From: an uncultured Oscillospiraceae bacterium
GTDB lineage: Bacteria; Bacillota; Clostridia; Oscillospirales; Oscillospiraceae
Assembly: GCA_949878425.1 (NCBI GenBank)
Contig: CATLAL010000001.1
Coordinates: 1-64,000, forward strand
Direction: 5' to 3'
Length of the DNA stretch: 64,000 bases
The notes beneath the pieces were generated by a model. It saw nothing but the letters and a program-made list of their open reading frames with translations, did no database searches and was not told the DNA's origin. The translations under genes were made by a program, and so were the position numbers. Shown here piece by piece: positions 39,206 through 52,916 of the stretch (position 1 is the stretch's first letter; each line of letters starts with the position of its first letter).

Positions 39206-42082
39206 CTACTCGGCAAAGGTATACGTGGTTACGAAGGTCCCCACGCCCAAGCCGCCCCTGTCGGGGCTCTCCACGCCTATATTATAGGTGACCTCCAGGG
39301 TATCTCCGGCCCGGATGTCCAGCAGCGCCGCGTCCAGGGCTCCATCATCGATCAGCTCCACATTGAGGACGGTATAGTCCGCCGTATTGGGGTTGGCCAG
39401 GAGCTGAGCCTGGGTGCGGCTGAGAATATCCTGGTAGATGTAGGCCAGATTCCAGCTGTCCGCCCCCGTAATCACGGCGTTAGCCAGTTCGCTGGTCCCA
39501 TAGAGGTCCGGGCCGCCGACCAGCAGGTCGCCCCGGACCCGGGAGAGGCCCATCACCGTAAAGGTGGTCTCCAGGGAGGGGCTGTCCTGGGTGAGCCGGA
39601 CGGTCTGGCCGTCCGGGAACTGGAACTCCCGGGCCGCCACGAAGCGATAGGAGACCGCCACCTCCTCCCGGTATTCCGGGTGCAGGGGCAGGGCGCTGTC
39701 CAGAATCACGCTGTCAAAGTCGTCCCCCAGGTACGCCTGGCCGTGGCTCTCCAGCAGGTCGAGAAGGGAGCGCTCCAGCCCGTCGGCATAGCCGTCGTCG
39801 TAGATCTGCTCCTGGTCCGGCAGGGCGGGAACGGCGAAGGTCAGCCCGAAGAGCTGCCGCTGCCACTGGTCCATCAGCTCCCAGCCGTAGGTGGAGCCGT
39901 AGAGGGTGGCGGCGGGGTCGCCAGTGTCCCCCTCCGGTTCACCCTCCGTCCAGGAGCAGGTAACGGCGCAGGTGAAGTCCCACTGTCCGCCGCTGCCCTC
40001 GAAGTGGAGCGTGATCACCGCCTGGCCGGGCGATACCGCCGTCACCGTGCCCTCCCGGTCCACAGAGGCCACGGAGGGGTCCGAGGAGCTGTACTCGGCG
40101 GCGTAGACGCCGGCGGTGTTCTCCGGCAGGAAGGAGAAGCGCTCCCCGGCGGAGGTGAGCGTCCGGGCGGAGGGAGAGGCAGTGACGCCGCCCGCTCCGG
40201 GTGTGAGACCCAGAACCGCGTACATCTCCTCATCGGTCAAAGCCTCCTCCGGGAAATTGACCCGGCCCTGGTCCAGGGAGAGGGGGTAGCGGATCCACTC
40301 CAGTACGTCGGCGCGCTCGTCGTCGGTGAGGTAGGCGCTGCCCAGCACGCTGGCGAACCGCTGGGGATTCTTCTCGTAGAGGGGCCAGAGGATCCCCTCC
40401 TGAATGGCGGTGGCGTAGGCCCCGTCAATGGGCTGGTACCGGGACCGGTTGGAGAGGATGTCGTGGTACTGGTCCCAGTCCGGATCCGCCAGCTCCACGT
40501 AGGACATCAGGGCGCTCAGGAGGTTCCACAGCTCCTCCTCGCCGTAGAGCTCATCGTAGCTGGCCCAGTTCAGGTAGGGCAGGTAGGCGATGGCCAGAGG
40601 CATATCCGTCCGGTAGGCGTCCCGGACCAGACGGGAGAAGTCCTCCGCCCCGGTTTGGCCCCGGAAGCTCCGGACCAGCTGGTCCCGCTGGTCCAGGAGG
40701 GACTGGGTGTGGGAATCCCCGGCGGGCTCCGGGTTCAGGTCCAGCATGTATACATAGGGGCTGCCGCTGCTGTCAAACTCCCCCAGGGGAGTGCCGCTCT
40801 GGTCGTAGACCTCCGCCCAGCTGGCGGGCTGGGGCACCACGCTCATGAGCCAGCCCTGGCCCGCCTCGGCGTCGTAGGCCCCGGCCTCGTAGAAGGCGGC
40901 GGCATCCGCCGTCTCCACGCACCGGACCTCCTCCGGCCAGTTGTCCGGCAGGGTCAGGGAGAAGAGACCGCTGGGGTGGACGTAGTCCGTGGAGGTGAGA
41001 CGCCCGGCGGAGAGGGGCCGGGAATTCTCCTCCTCCGGCGGGAGCGGGTCCTCGGTCCCAGGGGCGGGGCTCTGCGAATCCTCCGCCGGGGCGGACTCCG
41101 CCGCGCCGCCGAAGGTGACCACCACCACGGCGCACAGCGCCGCCGCCACCAGAGCCAAGGTGGCCTTCAGCATCCGGGGCCGCCGGGCGATGAGGGCGAT
41201 GCGCTCCGCCATGGTCCGCTTCCCGTCGGACATGGTGGTGGCGGTGCGCAGCAGGTTGGGCCGGCCCGCCGCCACCATGTACAGCAGGGTGTCCCCGTAG
41301 TCCAGCCGGTGGTCCTCCCCCAGCCGGCGGATGACGCCGTCGTCGCAGGCCAGCTCGCAGTCCCGGCGGCTGAGCGCCGCCGCCTGCCACACCAAGGGAT
41401 TGTACCAGTGGAGGGCAAGGCACAGGCTCCGCAGCAGGGCCCACAGGTGGTCGCCGTGGCGGAAGTGGGTCAGCTCATGGGTGAGGACGTGGTTCAGCCG
41501 TCCCGCCTCCAGGGCCTGGGGCGGCAGGTAGATGGCCGGGCGGAACAGGCCGAAGAGGCAGGGGGAGGCCAGGTCCTCCGCCAGGTACACCGGAAGCCGC
41601 CCCGCCCCCGCCTCCCGGGGCAGGTTCAGCCGCTTCCGGCTCTTCCGCAGGCGGAGATAAAAGCGCAGGTTGGAGAGAACCAGTGCGCCGCCCACCAGAG
41701 CGATGCCGGCTTTCCACAGGATATCCGGCCAGTTGTAGGTTCGCCGGGCGATCTCCGGCGGCGCACGGTGGTAGACCGTCGTATGCCCATCCGGCGTTAA
41801 GGCCTGGGGCGGCTGGGCGGGCTGGTTCGCCAGGTCCGCGGCGGGGTCTGCCGTCAAATCCGCCGGACCGGGGAAGGCCTGCTGGATGGAGACACGCAGA
41901 TCCTCCGCCGCCCCGGCCACGCTCACCGGCGCGGGGAAGAGGGTCCCAGGAATCAGCAGCCGGAGCGCAACCAGCAGCCACAGAGCATACTGGAGCCGTG
42001 GATCCATCCTGCCCCGCAGCAAACGCCGCAGCAGGGCCAGGACCACAATCAAAACCGACGATGTCAGGATGATCTCCGTCAT
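39206..42082 (-). CDS. BlaR1/MecR1-like M56 metalloprotease with large ectodomain
   Basis: A 958-residue membrane sensor-protease. The N-terminal part has transmembrane segments (about 1-50, 120-142, 310-330) and the cytosolic zinc protease motif HELTH (202-206) with downstream LALHWYNPLVW and CELACDD, the M56 signature. In BlaR1 the following outer domain binds beta-lactams; here residues 335-958 contain no SxxK penicillin-binding fold. Instead there is a Ser/Pro/Glu linker, an unknown domain (about 360-590), a bacterial Ig-like stretch (about 645-745: YSSSDPSVASVDREGTVTAVSPGQAVITL) and a final domain. The signal sensed is therefore probably not a beta-lactam. The start overlaps the BlaI-type repressor stop by four bases. 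Confidence 0.88.
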   Translation of the reverse strand: MTEIILTSSVLIVVLALLRRLLRGRMDPRLQYALWLLVALRLLIPGTLFPAPVSVAGAAEDLRVSIQQAFPGPADLTADPAADLANQPAQPPQALTPDGHTTVYHRAPPEIARRTYNWPDILWKAGIALVGGALVLSNLRFYLRLRKSRKRLNLPREAGAGRLPVYLAEDLASPCLFGLFRPAIYLPPQALEAGRLNHVLTHELTHFRHGDHLWALLRSLCLALHWYNPLVWQAAALSRRDCELACDDGVIRRLGEDHRLDYGDTLLYMVAAGRPNLLRTATTMSDGKRTMAERIALIARRPRMLKATLALVAAALCAVVVVTFGGAAESAPAEDSQSPAPGTEDPLPPEEENSRPLSAGRLTSTDYVHPSGLFSLTLPDNWPEEVRCVETADAAAFYEAGAYDAEAGQGWLMSVVPQPASWAEVYDQSGTPLGEFDSSGSPYVYMLDLNPEPAGDSHTQSLLDQRDQLVRSFRGQTGAEDFSRLVRDAYRTDMPLAIAYLPYLNWASYDELYGEEELWNLLSALMSYVELADPDWDQYHDILSNRSRYQPIDGAYATAIQEGILWPLYEKNPQRFASVLGSAYLTDDERADVLEWIRYPLSLDQGRVNFPEEALTDEEMYAVLGLTPGAGGVTASPSARTLTSAGERFSFLPENTAGVYAAEYSSSDPSVASVDREGTVTAVSPGQAVITLHFEGSGGQWDFTCAVTCSWTEGEPEGDTGDPAATLYGSTYGWELMDQWQRQLFGLTFAVPALPDQEQIYDDGYADGLERSLLDLLESHGQAYLGDDFDSVILDSALPLHPEYREEVAVSYRFVAAREFQFPDGQTVRLTQDSPSLETTFTVMGLSRVRGDLLVGGPDLYGTSELANAVITGADSWNLAYIYQDILSRTQAQLLANPNTADYTVLNVELIDDGALDAALLDIRAGDTLEVTYNIGVESPDRGGLGVGTFVTTYTFAE

Positions 42083-42462
42083 GTCTGCTCACTCCTCGCT
42101 TTTTCCAAAATCGCGCTGAGCTCCTCAATATCCTCCCGGCTCAGCCCCCGGCCGTCCGCCAGGGTGTTGACCAGCATGCCCACACTGCCCCGATACACCC
42201 GGTGCAGCAGGGACTCCGTCTCCTGGAGCGCGGCCTGACTCCTGGGAATGGTGGGGCTGTACTGCCGGGCCCGGCCTCCCTCTGTGTAGGCCAAAGCCCC
42301 CTTGGCCTCCAGCCGGCCCACCATGGTCACTATGGTGGACTTGCTCCAGCCCGTGCCCAGCTGGAGCTCCCGGACAATCTCCGTCATAGTCCGGGGGCTC
42401 CGCTCCCACAGACACTCCATAATCTGCCACTCCCCGGCAGAGAGGGATAGCTTCTTTGCCAT
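42079..42462 (-). CDS. BlaI/MecI-family repressor
   Basis: A 127-residue winged-helix repressor: LSAGEWQIMECLWERSPRTM (N-terminal helix), SKSTIVTMVGRLEAKGALAY (recognition helix and wing), then a dimerisation region that the partner protease would cleave. ATG 42462 with GGAAGGAGGC upstream. ATGA overlap with the protease gene shows a two-gene operon. Two TACA/TGTA operator-like sites lie in its promoter (42497-42543), so autorepression is likely. No beta-lactamase gene is adjacent; the SLH/beta-lactamase-fold protein is 14 kb away. Confidence 0.93.
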   Translation of the reverse strand: MAKKLSLSAGEWQIMECLWERSPRTMTEIVRELQLGTGWSKSTIVTMVGRLEAKGALAYTEGGRARQYSPTIPRSQAALQETESLLHRVYRGSVGMLVNTLADGRGLSREDIEELSAILEKARSEQT

Positions 42463-42496
42463 AAGGGCCTCCTTCCAGTGTGGCCCGCCATATATA

Positions 42497-42543
42497 TTTT
42501 ACATCTGTAAAACAACTATACCATGGCGATCTACAAATGTCAA
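42497..42543 (-). promoter_or_regulatory. Promoter with two BlaI/MecI-type operators
   Basis: Minus strand: -35 TTGACA (42538-42543), 17-base spacer, -10 TATAGT (42515-42520). A perfect palindrome TTTTACATCTGTAAAA (42497-42512) lies over the start site and a second, weaker TACAAATGTC (42532-42541) covers the -35. Both fit the TACA-N2-TGTA half-site rule of the family. Confidence 0.8.
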
Positions 42544-42582
42544 CCCAAATTTTGATAGGATACTGCCCGCAGTTGAGAACGA

Positions 42583-42682
42583 GGATAGTGACTACAGTTC
42601 AAAACCGGTAAAGTTTAGGGCCGCCCTTTTCAAAGGGCGGTGGGTCCAGGGCAAAGCCCTGGCGGGTTTGGGCGGAGCCCAA
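42583..42682 (+). repeat. Family A repeat, full-length copy
   Basis: Starts GATAGTGACTACAGTTCAAA, then CCGCCCTTTTCAAAGGGCGG hairpin, CCAGGGCAAAGCCCTGG hairpin, and ends GGGTTTGGGCGGAGCCCAAC. It is the most complete of the family A copies in this window. Confidence 0.7.
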
Positions 42683-42686
42683 CAGA

Positions 42687-42726
42687 AAAAACCTCCGCAC
42701 AGGCGGCTACCTGTGCGGAGGTTTTT
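42687..42726 (-). terminator. Terminator after HPr gene
   Basis: Perfect 17-bp stem (42687-42703/42710-42726) with A5/T5 ends; ends the GH1-HPr transcript on the minus strand. Confidence 0.8.
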
Positions 42727-42740
42727 CTGCGGGAAAGAAA

Positions 42741-43001
42741 TCAGAGGTTCTCCTGGAAAAACTTCTCCATGGCCTGGAGGCTGGCGTCCTCGTCGCCGCC
42801 CTCCACGGTGACGTTCACGGTGTCGCCGCCCTTGACGCCCAGGCCCATGACAGCCATCAGCTTGGTGGCGGCGGCGGACTTGCCGCCCACCTTCTCAATG
42901 GTGATGGTGCTGTCCAGGGCCTTGGCCTCCTTGACCAGCAGGCCCGCGGGGCGGGCGTGGATGCCGATGGGGTCGGTCACAACGTACTGAAACTGCTTCA
43001 T
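42741..43001 (-). CDS. ptsH: HPr phosphocarrier protein
   Basis: Carries phosphate from enzyme I to PTS permeases. The 86-residue protein has the active histidine H15 in IGIHARPAG. The region that normally holds the regulatory serine (NAKSIMGVMSLG) reads AATKLMAVMGLG: Lys47 aligns with Ser46, with only a neighbouring threonine (T46). HPr kinase control at this site is therefore doubtful, unless the threonine substitutes. ATG 43001 follows AGGAGA. It is the last gene behind the two GH1 genes, an arrangement suggesting supply of HPr for the beta-glucoside PTS. Whether a second ptsH exists elsewhere is unknown. Confidence 0.94.
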   Translation of the reverse strand: MKQFQYVVTDPIGIHARPAGLLVKEAKALDSTITIEKVGGKSAAATKLMAVMGLGVKGGDTVNVTVEGGDEDASLQAMEKFFQENL

Positions 43002-43089
43002 AATCTGTCTCTCCTATCTCGTGAAATATCTCCGCCCCATGGACGGAAAATCCTTTTTCCCAGAGGAAACAGGATGAAAAAGCGTCCGC

Positions 43090-44538
<1,449 letters not shown>

Positions 44539-44597
44539 TCATCCTCCAAGTTATTCCAAATTTTCCGCTCGTCCGTTTTTTGCCAAAGCGCTCCGGC

Positions 44598-44623
44598 GCG
44601 GGCAGCCCGGAAGGGCTGCCCGC
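44598..44623 (-). terminator. Intergenic hairpin between the GH1 paralogues
   Basis: 11-bp perfect GC stem (44598-44608/44613-44623), GGAA loop, no T-run. Perhaps an mRNA-stability or partial termination element within the operon. Confidence 0.5.
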
Positions 44624-44659
44624 TGCGGAGGGATTTATGCGGTTTCCCGGTGAAACGGA

Positions 44660-46114
<1,455 letters not shown>

Positions 46115-48013
46115 TTACTCAATAATAATTTTGCCATTTTCAACCTTCACGCCGGGCAGCTCGTCGGCGTTGGTCACCAGGACCGGGGAGACGGTCTTAC
46201 AGCCCATGTCCTGAATCATCTTGGGGTCAAACTCCATGAGCAGCTGGCCCTTCTTGATGCGCTGGCCCTCCTTCACCTTGATCTTGAAGGGCTTGCCCTC
46301 CAGGCCAACGGTCTCCAGGCCCACGTGGATGAGGAGCTCCACGCCGCTGTCGCTCTTCAGATTCATGGCGTGGAGGGAGTCAATGAGGCCCTCGCAGGTG
46401 CCGTCGAAGGGGGCGTACACCTTGCCCTCAGAGGGCTCCACGGCGAAGCCCACGCCCAGGATGCCGGTGGCGAAGGTCTCGTCAGGCACGGTCTCCAGGG
46501 CCACCACCTTGCCGGGGATGGGGGGCTCGATGACGGTCTTGGTCGCCACGGCTGTGGCCGTGGCGGCAGCGGCGGCTCCGGAGCCGCCGGACACCGTGGC
46601 GGGGGCGGTCTCAGGGTCCTTATAGAGGATAAAGGCCAGAACAGCGGCAATTCCTACGGATATCACGCCGCCGATGGCGCCGAAGATTACGCTGTGCATG
46701 GGGTTGCCCTCGCCGCCGATCATGGTGATAAGGGACAGGAAGGAGGGGGAGCCGCCCATGGAGTAGGAGCGCACGCTGGTCAGGCCGCAGAAGAGGCCGG
46801 ACACGCCCGCGCCGATGACGGCGGCGATCATGGGCTTGATGTAGCGCAGGTTGATACCGTACATGGCGGGCTCGGTGACGCCGGCCACCAGGGCGGACAC
46901 GCCACAGGCGATGCCCTCGGAGCGGGTCTCCTCGTTCTTGGTCTTGAGGGCCACGCCCAGCGTAGCGCCGCCCTGGGCGATATTGGAGCAGAACATGGTA
47001 ACCAGCACGATGACGTCGTAGCCCAGGGTGGCCATGTTGTTCATGAAGAGCGGCATCAGGGCGTAGTGCATACCGGTCATGACAATGAACGGCATGGCTG
47101 CGGAGAGGACGCCCACGGTGAGCCAGGGGGCGGTGTTGTACATGGTCTCAAACACACCGGAGAGCAGGTTGCCCAGCACGGTGCCAAGGGGCCCCAGGAC
47201 GCACAGCGCGATGGGCGTGCAGATGATGAGGAAGATGAGGGGCTTGAGGAAGGCCTTGAGCACGTTGGGGGACACCTTGTCGCCGAAGTCCTCCGCCCAC
47301 TTCATCACCGGCGCCATCAGCAGGATGGGCAGCACGGAGGAGGTGTAGGAGGCGGAGATGACGGGGATGCCGAAGAGGTGGGTGCAGCTGGTGCCCAGGA
47401 AGGTGCCCATCTCGATGCCCTCGGTGGCCCCGCCCAGCAGGCTGATGAGGTCCGGGTAGCACATGGCCGCCGCGATGACGGCGAAGAGCATGGGGTTGCC
47501 GCCGATCTTCTTGGCCACGTTCACCGCCAGGAAGATGGGCAGGAAGTAGAAGAACGCGTCGGAAACAGCGTAGAGAATGATGTAGGTGGAGCTCGTGGTG
47601 CTCATCCCCGCGAAGTTGGTCAGCAGGGTGAGGATAACCTTGAGCATACCGGAGCCAAGCATGGCCGGGAGCATGGGGGTCATACTGCCGGAGATGAAGC
47701 CGAAGAGGCGCTGAATGACGTTGCCCTCCGCCTTGGCGGGAGCGCCGCCGCCGTCCTCGCCCCAGTTGCCCCGGGTCTTGAACTCCTTGAAAAGGTTGGA
47801 GACCTCGTTGCCGATGATGATCTGATACTGACCGCCCTGCTTCATCAGGCCCTTGACGCCCTTGATGGACTTGACGGCCTCGTCGTTGGCCTTCCCCTCG
47901 TCCTTCAGGGTCAGGCGCAGGCGGGTCATGCAGTAGGCCGCGGCGGCAATGTTGTCCTTGCCGCCTACCTTTTGCAGAATCTCGTCGGTTAGCTTTACAT
48001 AATCCAATGCCAT
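46115..48013 (-). CDS. bglF: Beta-glucoside PTS permease EIIBCA
   Basis: Imports and phosphorylates beta-glucosides. The 632-residue protein has EIIB (1-85, phospho-cysteine C28 in AAYCMTRLRL), EIIC (about 105-460, ten hydrophobic segments with GVTEPAMYGINL), an Ala/Thr-rich linker, and EIIA of the glucose class (about 480-632; SLHAMNLKSDSGVELLIHVGLETV with the active histidine in LIHVG). All three domains look intact. ATG 48013 follows AAAAGGAGG. A promoter lies at 48363-48391, leaving a leader of about 340 bases with several hairpins. First gene of the EIIBCA-GH1-GH1-HPr operon. Confidence 0.93.
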   Translation of the reverse strand: MALDYVKLTDEILQKVGGKDNIAAAAYCMTRLRLTLKDEGKANDEAVKSIKGVKGLMKQGGQYQIIIGNEVSNLFKEFKTRGNWGEDGGGAPAKAEGNVIQRLFGFISGSMTPMLPAMLGSGMLKVILTLLTNFAGMSTTSSTYIILYAVSDAFFYFLPIFLAVNVAKKIGGNPMLFAVIAAAMCYPDLISLLGGATEGIEMGTFLGTSCTHLFGIPVISASYTSSVLPILLMAPVMKWAEDFGDKVSPNVLKAFLKPLIFLIICTPIALCVLGPLGTVLGNLLSGVFETMYNTAPWLTVGVLSAAMPFIVMTGMHYALMPLFMNNMATLGYDVIVLVTMFCSNIAQGGATLGVALKTKNEETRSEGIACGVSALVAGVTEPAMYGINLRYIKPMIAAVIGAGVSGLFCGLTSVRSYSMGGSPSFLSLITMIGGEGNPMHSVIFGAIGGVISVGIAAVLAFILYKDPETAPATVSGGSGAAAAATATAVATKTVIEPPIPGKVVALETVPDETFATGILGVGFAVEPSEGKVYAPFDGTCEGLIDSLHAMNLKSDSGVELLIHVGLETVGLEGKPFKIKVKEGQRIKKGQLLMEFDPKMIQDMGCKTVSPVLVTNADELPGVKVENGKIIIE

Positions 48014-48052
48014 GTGTTTTCCTCCTTTTCTGTTTTCCCGAAATTTCTTGCG

Positions 48053-48129
48053 CTAGAGTCTGCTTTAAAACCAGCGATGTGCCCAAGTCCCGCTGTTGGG
48101 TATGTTGTCGGTTTTAAAACAGACTCTAG
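48053..48129. repeat. 20-bp inverted-repeat element in the EIIBCA leader
   Basis: CTAGAGTCTGCTTTAAAACC (48053-48072) pairs with GGTTTTAAAACAGACTCTAG (48110-48129), 19 of 20, around a 37-base core. It looks like a small mobile inverted-repeat sequence; it does not resemble a RAT. Confidence 0.6.
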
Positions 48130-48362
48130 GCGCGGTTTGGACCTGTTCCCGTCCAAACAAGCCCTATGCTCCAGGCGGGGCCGGCCCGCCAAAAAGCCTG
48201 TTGAAAAGCCGGCGCATTGTACCGGCCCATACTGGTTTGCCGGGGCAAACCAACGGTGGGATGCTATGCGGGGTTGGGCGGTTCAGGCGCGTATACCCAT
48301 GGCCCGCCCAACCGCTCTTCCGGGGCGCGGGATAAAAATCACAGGAAAATACGAATAATTGC

Positions 48363-48391
48363 AATTTATCACAACAAATGGCAACTTTCAA
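48363..48391 (-). promoter_or_regulatory. Promoter of EIIBCA operon
   Basis: Minus strand: -35 TTGAAA (48386-48391), 17-base spacer, -10 TAAATT (48363-48368), in the only AT-rich part of the 587-base spacer 48014-48600. The remainder (48140-48350, 48440-48600) holds GC-rich palindromes and no gene. Confidence 0.55.
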
Positions 48392-48600
48392 TTGACAGTT
48401 TGGACAAAATTACCAATAAAATTTTTCGCAAAACAACGGGGCATAAACATGCACGCCACCCCGAAAACCGGAGCGGCGGGGAGGGAGGGGGGGCGTGATC
48501 CCTCCTCCCTCCTGGTTCAGACGGCGCTCCGCGCCCATCCACAGCGCGGAGCGCTCCGCAGGGCCCTTTTTGGGGGAGCTGCGTATTTGATCCAAAGGCG

Positions 48601-50505
<1,905 letters not shown>

Positions 50506-51336
50506 TTACTGTTCGCACTGCTCCTTCACCCGGTTGATGTGAATGAGCAGGTAGAGAAGCTCCTCGTCGTTGCACCGCCAGCCGTAGCCGTCCAGCAGGT
50601 ACTCGCAGATTTTCTTGGAGCAGTAGTAGGCGGTGGGATACTCGGCGGACATCTGCCGGAGCATGGTTCCCAGCTTGGTGGAGGTCTGCTTCCCGTCCGC
50701 CAGGCGCTGAATGAGATAGCGCAGGTGCATGGTAAAGCGGGAGTAGTAGAAATCGTCCTTATCCAGGGTAACGTTCAGCTGCTCCTCCAGGATGGCGTCC
50801 ACGTCCTCGATGATGCTCAGGGTCAGCATGGTGGAGTGGATGCTCCCGGTCTCCGCCTCGGCGTTGATGAGGTGGAGGGCCACGCCCACGGCATCGCTCT
50901 CAGGCAGCTCCACGCCGGTGTACTGACGGAGGATGTCCAGGGCCCGGACGCCCAGGGCGTACTCCTTGGGGTAGAGGTGCTTGACATCATAGGCCAGAGG
51001 CGTTTTCACCTCCAGAGACTTGTTGAAGCGCTCAATGGAGAAGTTCAGGTGGTCCGCCAGGGTAAAGGGCACGTTGGGGTTCATCTCGCAGGAGAGCTCC
51101 ACCTCCGCGATCTCGCAGATGTCCGCGCTGGCCAGAATGACGGAGCGGGGAATGTCCTCCGCCGTGTCGAAATACTTGGGATCCACGTCGTAAAAGGTCC
51201 GGTCAACCTTCGTCAGATCCTCCAGCTCGTAGGGCACCGGGGGAAAGCCCAGGCCCTTTCCCAGGGCCACCACCTCGTGTCCGGCGCTGTCCAGGGCGAG
51301 GACGGCGTTGGTGTTGATTTTTTTGATAATTTTCAA
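50506..51336 (-). CDS. BglG/LicT-family transcription antiterminator
   Basis: A 276-residue RNA-binding antiterminator. Residues 1-56 are the CAT RNA-binding domain (KIIKKINTNAVLALDSAGHE, GKGLGF). Two PRD domains follow (about 65-170 and 175-276) with the phospho-histidine candidates in LADHLNFSIE, GVALHLINAE, TMHLRYLIQR and LLIHINRV. TTG 51336 is taken as start because the CAT domain begins there and GGGAGGGGG precedes it; the longer open frame has no homology. The PTS would phosphorylate it in the absence of substrate. It precedes the RAT/terminator it presumably binds (50364-50463), and another RAT-like sequence lies in its own leader (51435-51466). Confidence 0.9.
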   Translation of the reverse strand: MKIIKKINTNAVLALDSAGHEVVALGKGLGFPPVPYELEDLTKVDRTFYDVDPKYFDTAEDIPRSVILASADICEIAEVELSCEMNPNVPFTLADHLNFSIERFNKSLEVKTPLAYDVKHLYPKEYALGVRALDILRQYTGVELPESDAVGVALHLINAEAETGSIHSTMLTLSIIEDVDAILEEQLNVTLDKDDFYYSRFTMHLRYLIQRLADGKQTSTKLGTMLRQMSAEYPTAYYCSKKICEYLLDGYGWRCNDEELLYLLIHINRVKEQCEQ

Positions 51337-51434
51337 ACGCCAGAGTCCCCCTCCCCACTCTCCACACAAGAAATCTCCCCAAAAGCGCACACACAAAAAC
51401 CCCTATGCCCGTTATGACTGGTCATAAGAGTTCT

Positions 51435-51466
51435 CTACAAGTAACGCCTCCGAGGAGTAACACCTT
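51435..51466 (-). promoter_or_regulatory. RAT-like palindrome in the bglG leader
   Basis: Minus strand: ACAAGGTGTTACTCCTCGGA then GGCGTTACTTGT, an imperfect palindrome with the RAT-like TGTTAC...GGCGTTAC layout, a few bases after the start site. A clear overlapping terminator is not visible, so autoregulation is only suggested. Confidence 0.45.
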
Positions 51467-51473
51467 GTATTCG

Positions 51474-51502
51474 GTATTATAAACGACCGGTATCCAGAAA
51501 TC
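51474..51502 (-). promoter_or_regulatory. Promoter of the bglG-EIIBC operon
   Basis: Minus strand: -35 TTGATT (51497-51502), 17-base spacer, -10 TATAAT (51474-51479). Confidence 0.7.
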
Positions 51503-51531
51503 AAGGCTCATTTGCCACAAATAACGAACAA

Positions 51532-51578
51532 AGTCCTTGTGCAACATGCACAAGGACTGCCCCCTTCAGGGGGCAGTC
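51532..51578 (-). terminator. Overlapping terminator hairpins after recA
   Basis: AGTCCTTGTGCA (51532-51543) pairs with TGCACAAGGACT (51547-51558), and GACTGCCCCC (51555-51564) with GGGGGCAGTC (51569-51578). The two stems share bases and are mutually exclusive at their junction. On the minus strand a short T-rich run follows the first stem. Confidence 0.65.
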
Positions 51579-51593
51579 CCACGGGGCGTCTGG

Positions 51594-52706
51594 CTACTCC
51601 TCGTCGTCGAAGTCCTCGGCGGACACGTCCACCGCCCGGCCCGCCGCCTTGGCGGCGATCTGGGACTGGCTGCTCATGAGCTTGAAGAAGTCCCGGCGGA
51701 TGGCGGCCTCCAGGGCGTCCGCCGTCTCCGGGTTGTCCTTGAGGTACTGCTTGGCGGCGTCCCGGCCCTGGCCCAGGCGGGTCTCCCCCATGGAGAACCA
51801 GGACCCGGACTTCTGGACCAGATCCAGCTTCACCCCCAGATCCAGCAGCTCCCCCAGCAGGCTGATGCCCTCGCCGTACATGATGTCGAACTCCGCCTCC
51901 CGGAAGGGGGGCGCCATCTTGTTTTTCACCACCTTGGCCCGGGTACGGTTGCCGATCATCTCGCCGCCGGCCTTCAGGGTCTCGATGCGCCGCACGTCGA
52001 TGCGGATGCTGGCGTAGAACTTCAAAGCCCGGCCGCCGGTGGTCACCTCCGGGTTGCCGTACATGACGCCCACCTTTTCCCGCAGCTGGTTGATGAACAC
52101 CACGATGCAGTTGGTCTTGTTGATGGCGCCGGCCAGCTTGCGCAGGGCCTGGCTCATGAGCCGGGCGTGGAGGCCCACGTAGCTGTCCCCCATCTCCCCC
52201 TCGATCTCAGCCCGGGGCACCAGGGCGGCCACGGAGTCCACCACCACCACGTCCAGCGCGCCGGAACGGACCAGGGCCTCGGTGATCTCCAGGGCCTGCT
52301 CGCCGGTGTCCGGCTGGGAGATGAGCATATCGTCAATATTGACCCCCAGGGCCCGGGCGTAGGTGGGGTCCAGGGCGTGCTCCGCGTCCACGAAGGCCAC
52401 CTCGCCCCCGGCCTTCTGGGCCTGGGCCAGGATGTGGAGGGCCAGGGTGGTCTTGCCGGAGGACTCGGGGCCGTAGATCTCCACGATCCGCCCCCTGGGC
52501 ACGCCGCCGATGCCCAATGCCAGGTCCAGCGCCAGGGAGCCGGTGGAGATGGCCTCCACGTTCAGCTGGTTCATGTGGTCCCCCAGACGCATGATGGAGC
52601 CCTTACCGTACATCTTCTCGATGTTCTTCATGGCGGTCTGAATGGCCTCTTTTTTGTCGCTGGCCACAGCGGCGGTCTTTGTCAGCTTCTTGTCCTTATC
52701 TGCCAT
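51594..52706 (-). CDS. recA: Recombinase RecA
   Basis: DNA strand-exchange protein and SOS co-protease. The 370-residue protein has the Walker [33 protein letters not shown] (Walker B), the L1/L2 loops and [15 protein letters not shown] signature, and the usual acidic C-terminal tail (SAEDFDDEE). ATG 52706 follows CGAGGAGGACC. It is monocistronic between promoter 52917-52945 and terminator 51532-51578. I looked for a LexA/DinR-type palindrome upstream and saw none that was convincing, so SOS control is not evident. Confidence 0.98.
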   Translation of the reverse strand: MADKDKKLTKTAAVASDKKEAIQTAMKNIEKMYGKGSIMRLGDHMNQLNVEAISTGSLALDLALGIGGVPRGRIVEIYGPESSGKTTLALHILAQAQKAGGEVAFVDAEHALDPTYARALGVNIDDMLISQPDTGEQALEITEALVRSGALDVVVVDSVAALVPRAEIEGEMGDSYVGLHARLMSQALRKLAGAINKTNCIVVFINQLREKVGVMYGNPEVTTGGRALKFYASIRIDVRRIETLKAGGEMIGNRTRAKVVKNKMAPPFREAEFDIMYGEGISLLGELLDLGVKLDLVQKSGSWFSMGETRLGQGRDAAKQYLKDNPETADALEAAIRRDFFKLMSSQSQIAAKAAGRAVDVSAEDFDDEE

Positions 52707-52916
52707 TGCCGGTCCTCCTCGTATGTTTCTGTCCTTGCTTCACCTTATTTATATAATTTATATACTGTCTGCGGCGGGGGCTTTCGCACTGCTCCGCCCG
52801 CCGGGGCGCTTGTCCATCCCCTCTGCCGGACCGCCCCGCTGACAGAGCCAGTATAGCAGATCAACTGTCCAAAAATCCGGACAGCGGCAGGCCCGGATCC
52901 ATTTTGGCACAAGGCT
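52707..52916 (-). other. Long recA leader with hairpin
   Basis: About 205 bases between the predicted start and the recA ATG. CTGTCCGGA and GGACAG (52865-52886 region) form a hairpin, and the part next to the gene is AT-rich (TATATAAATTATATAAATAA) with possible secondary promoter signals. No open frame or known riboswitch seen. Confidence 0.35.

Noticed and set aside
39680..41800. 706-residue open frame on the plus strand
   Set aside because: Shadow of the BlaR1-like gene in the opposite strand; no start signal or homology.
48053..48129. Long inverted repeat upstream of EIIBCA as a BglG-binding RAT
   Set aside because: The 20-bp terminal arms and 37-base core do not follow the RAT layout seen at 50429-50463, and no T-tailed overlapping terminator follows.
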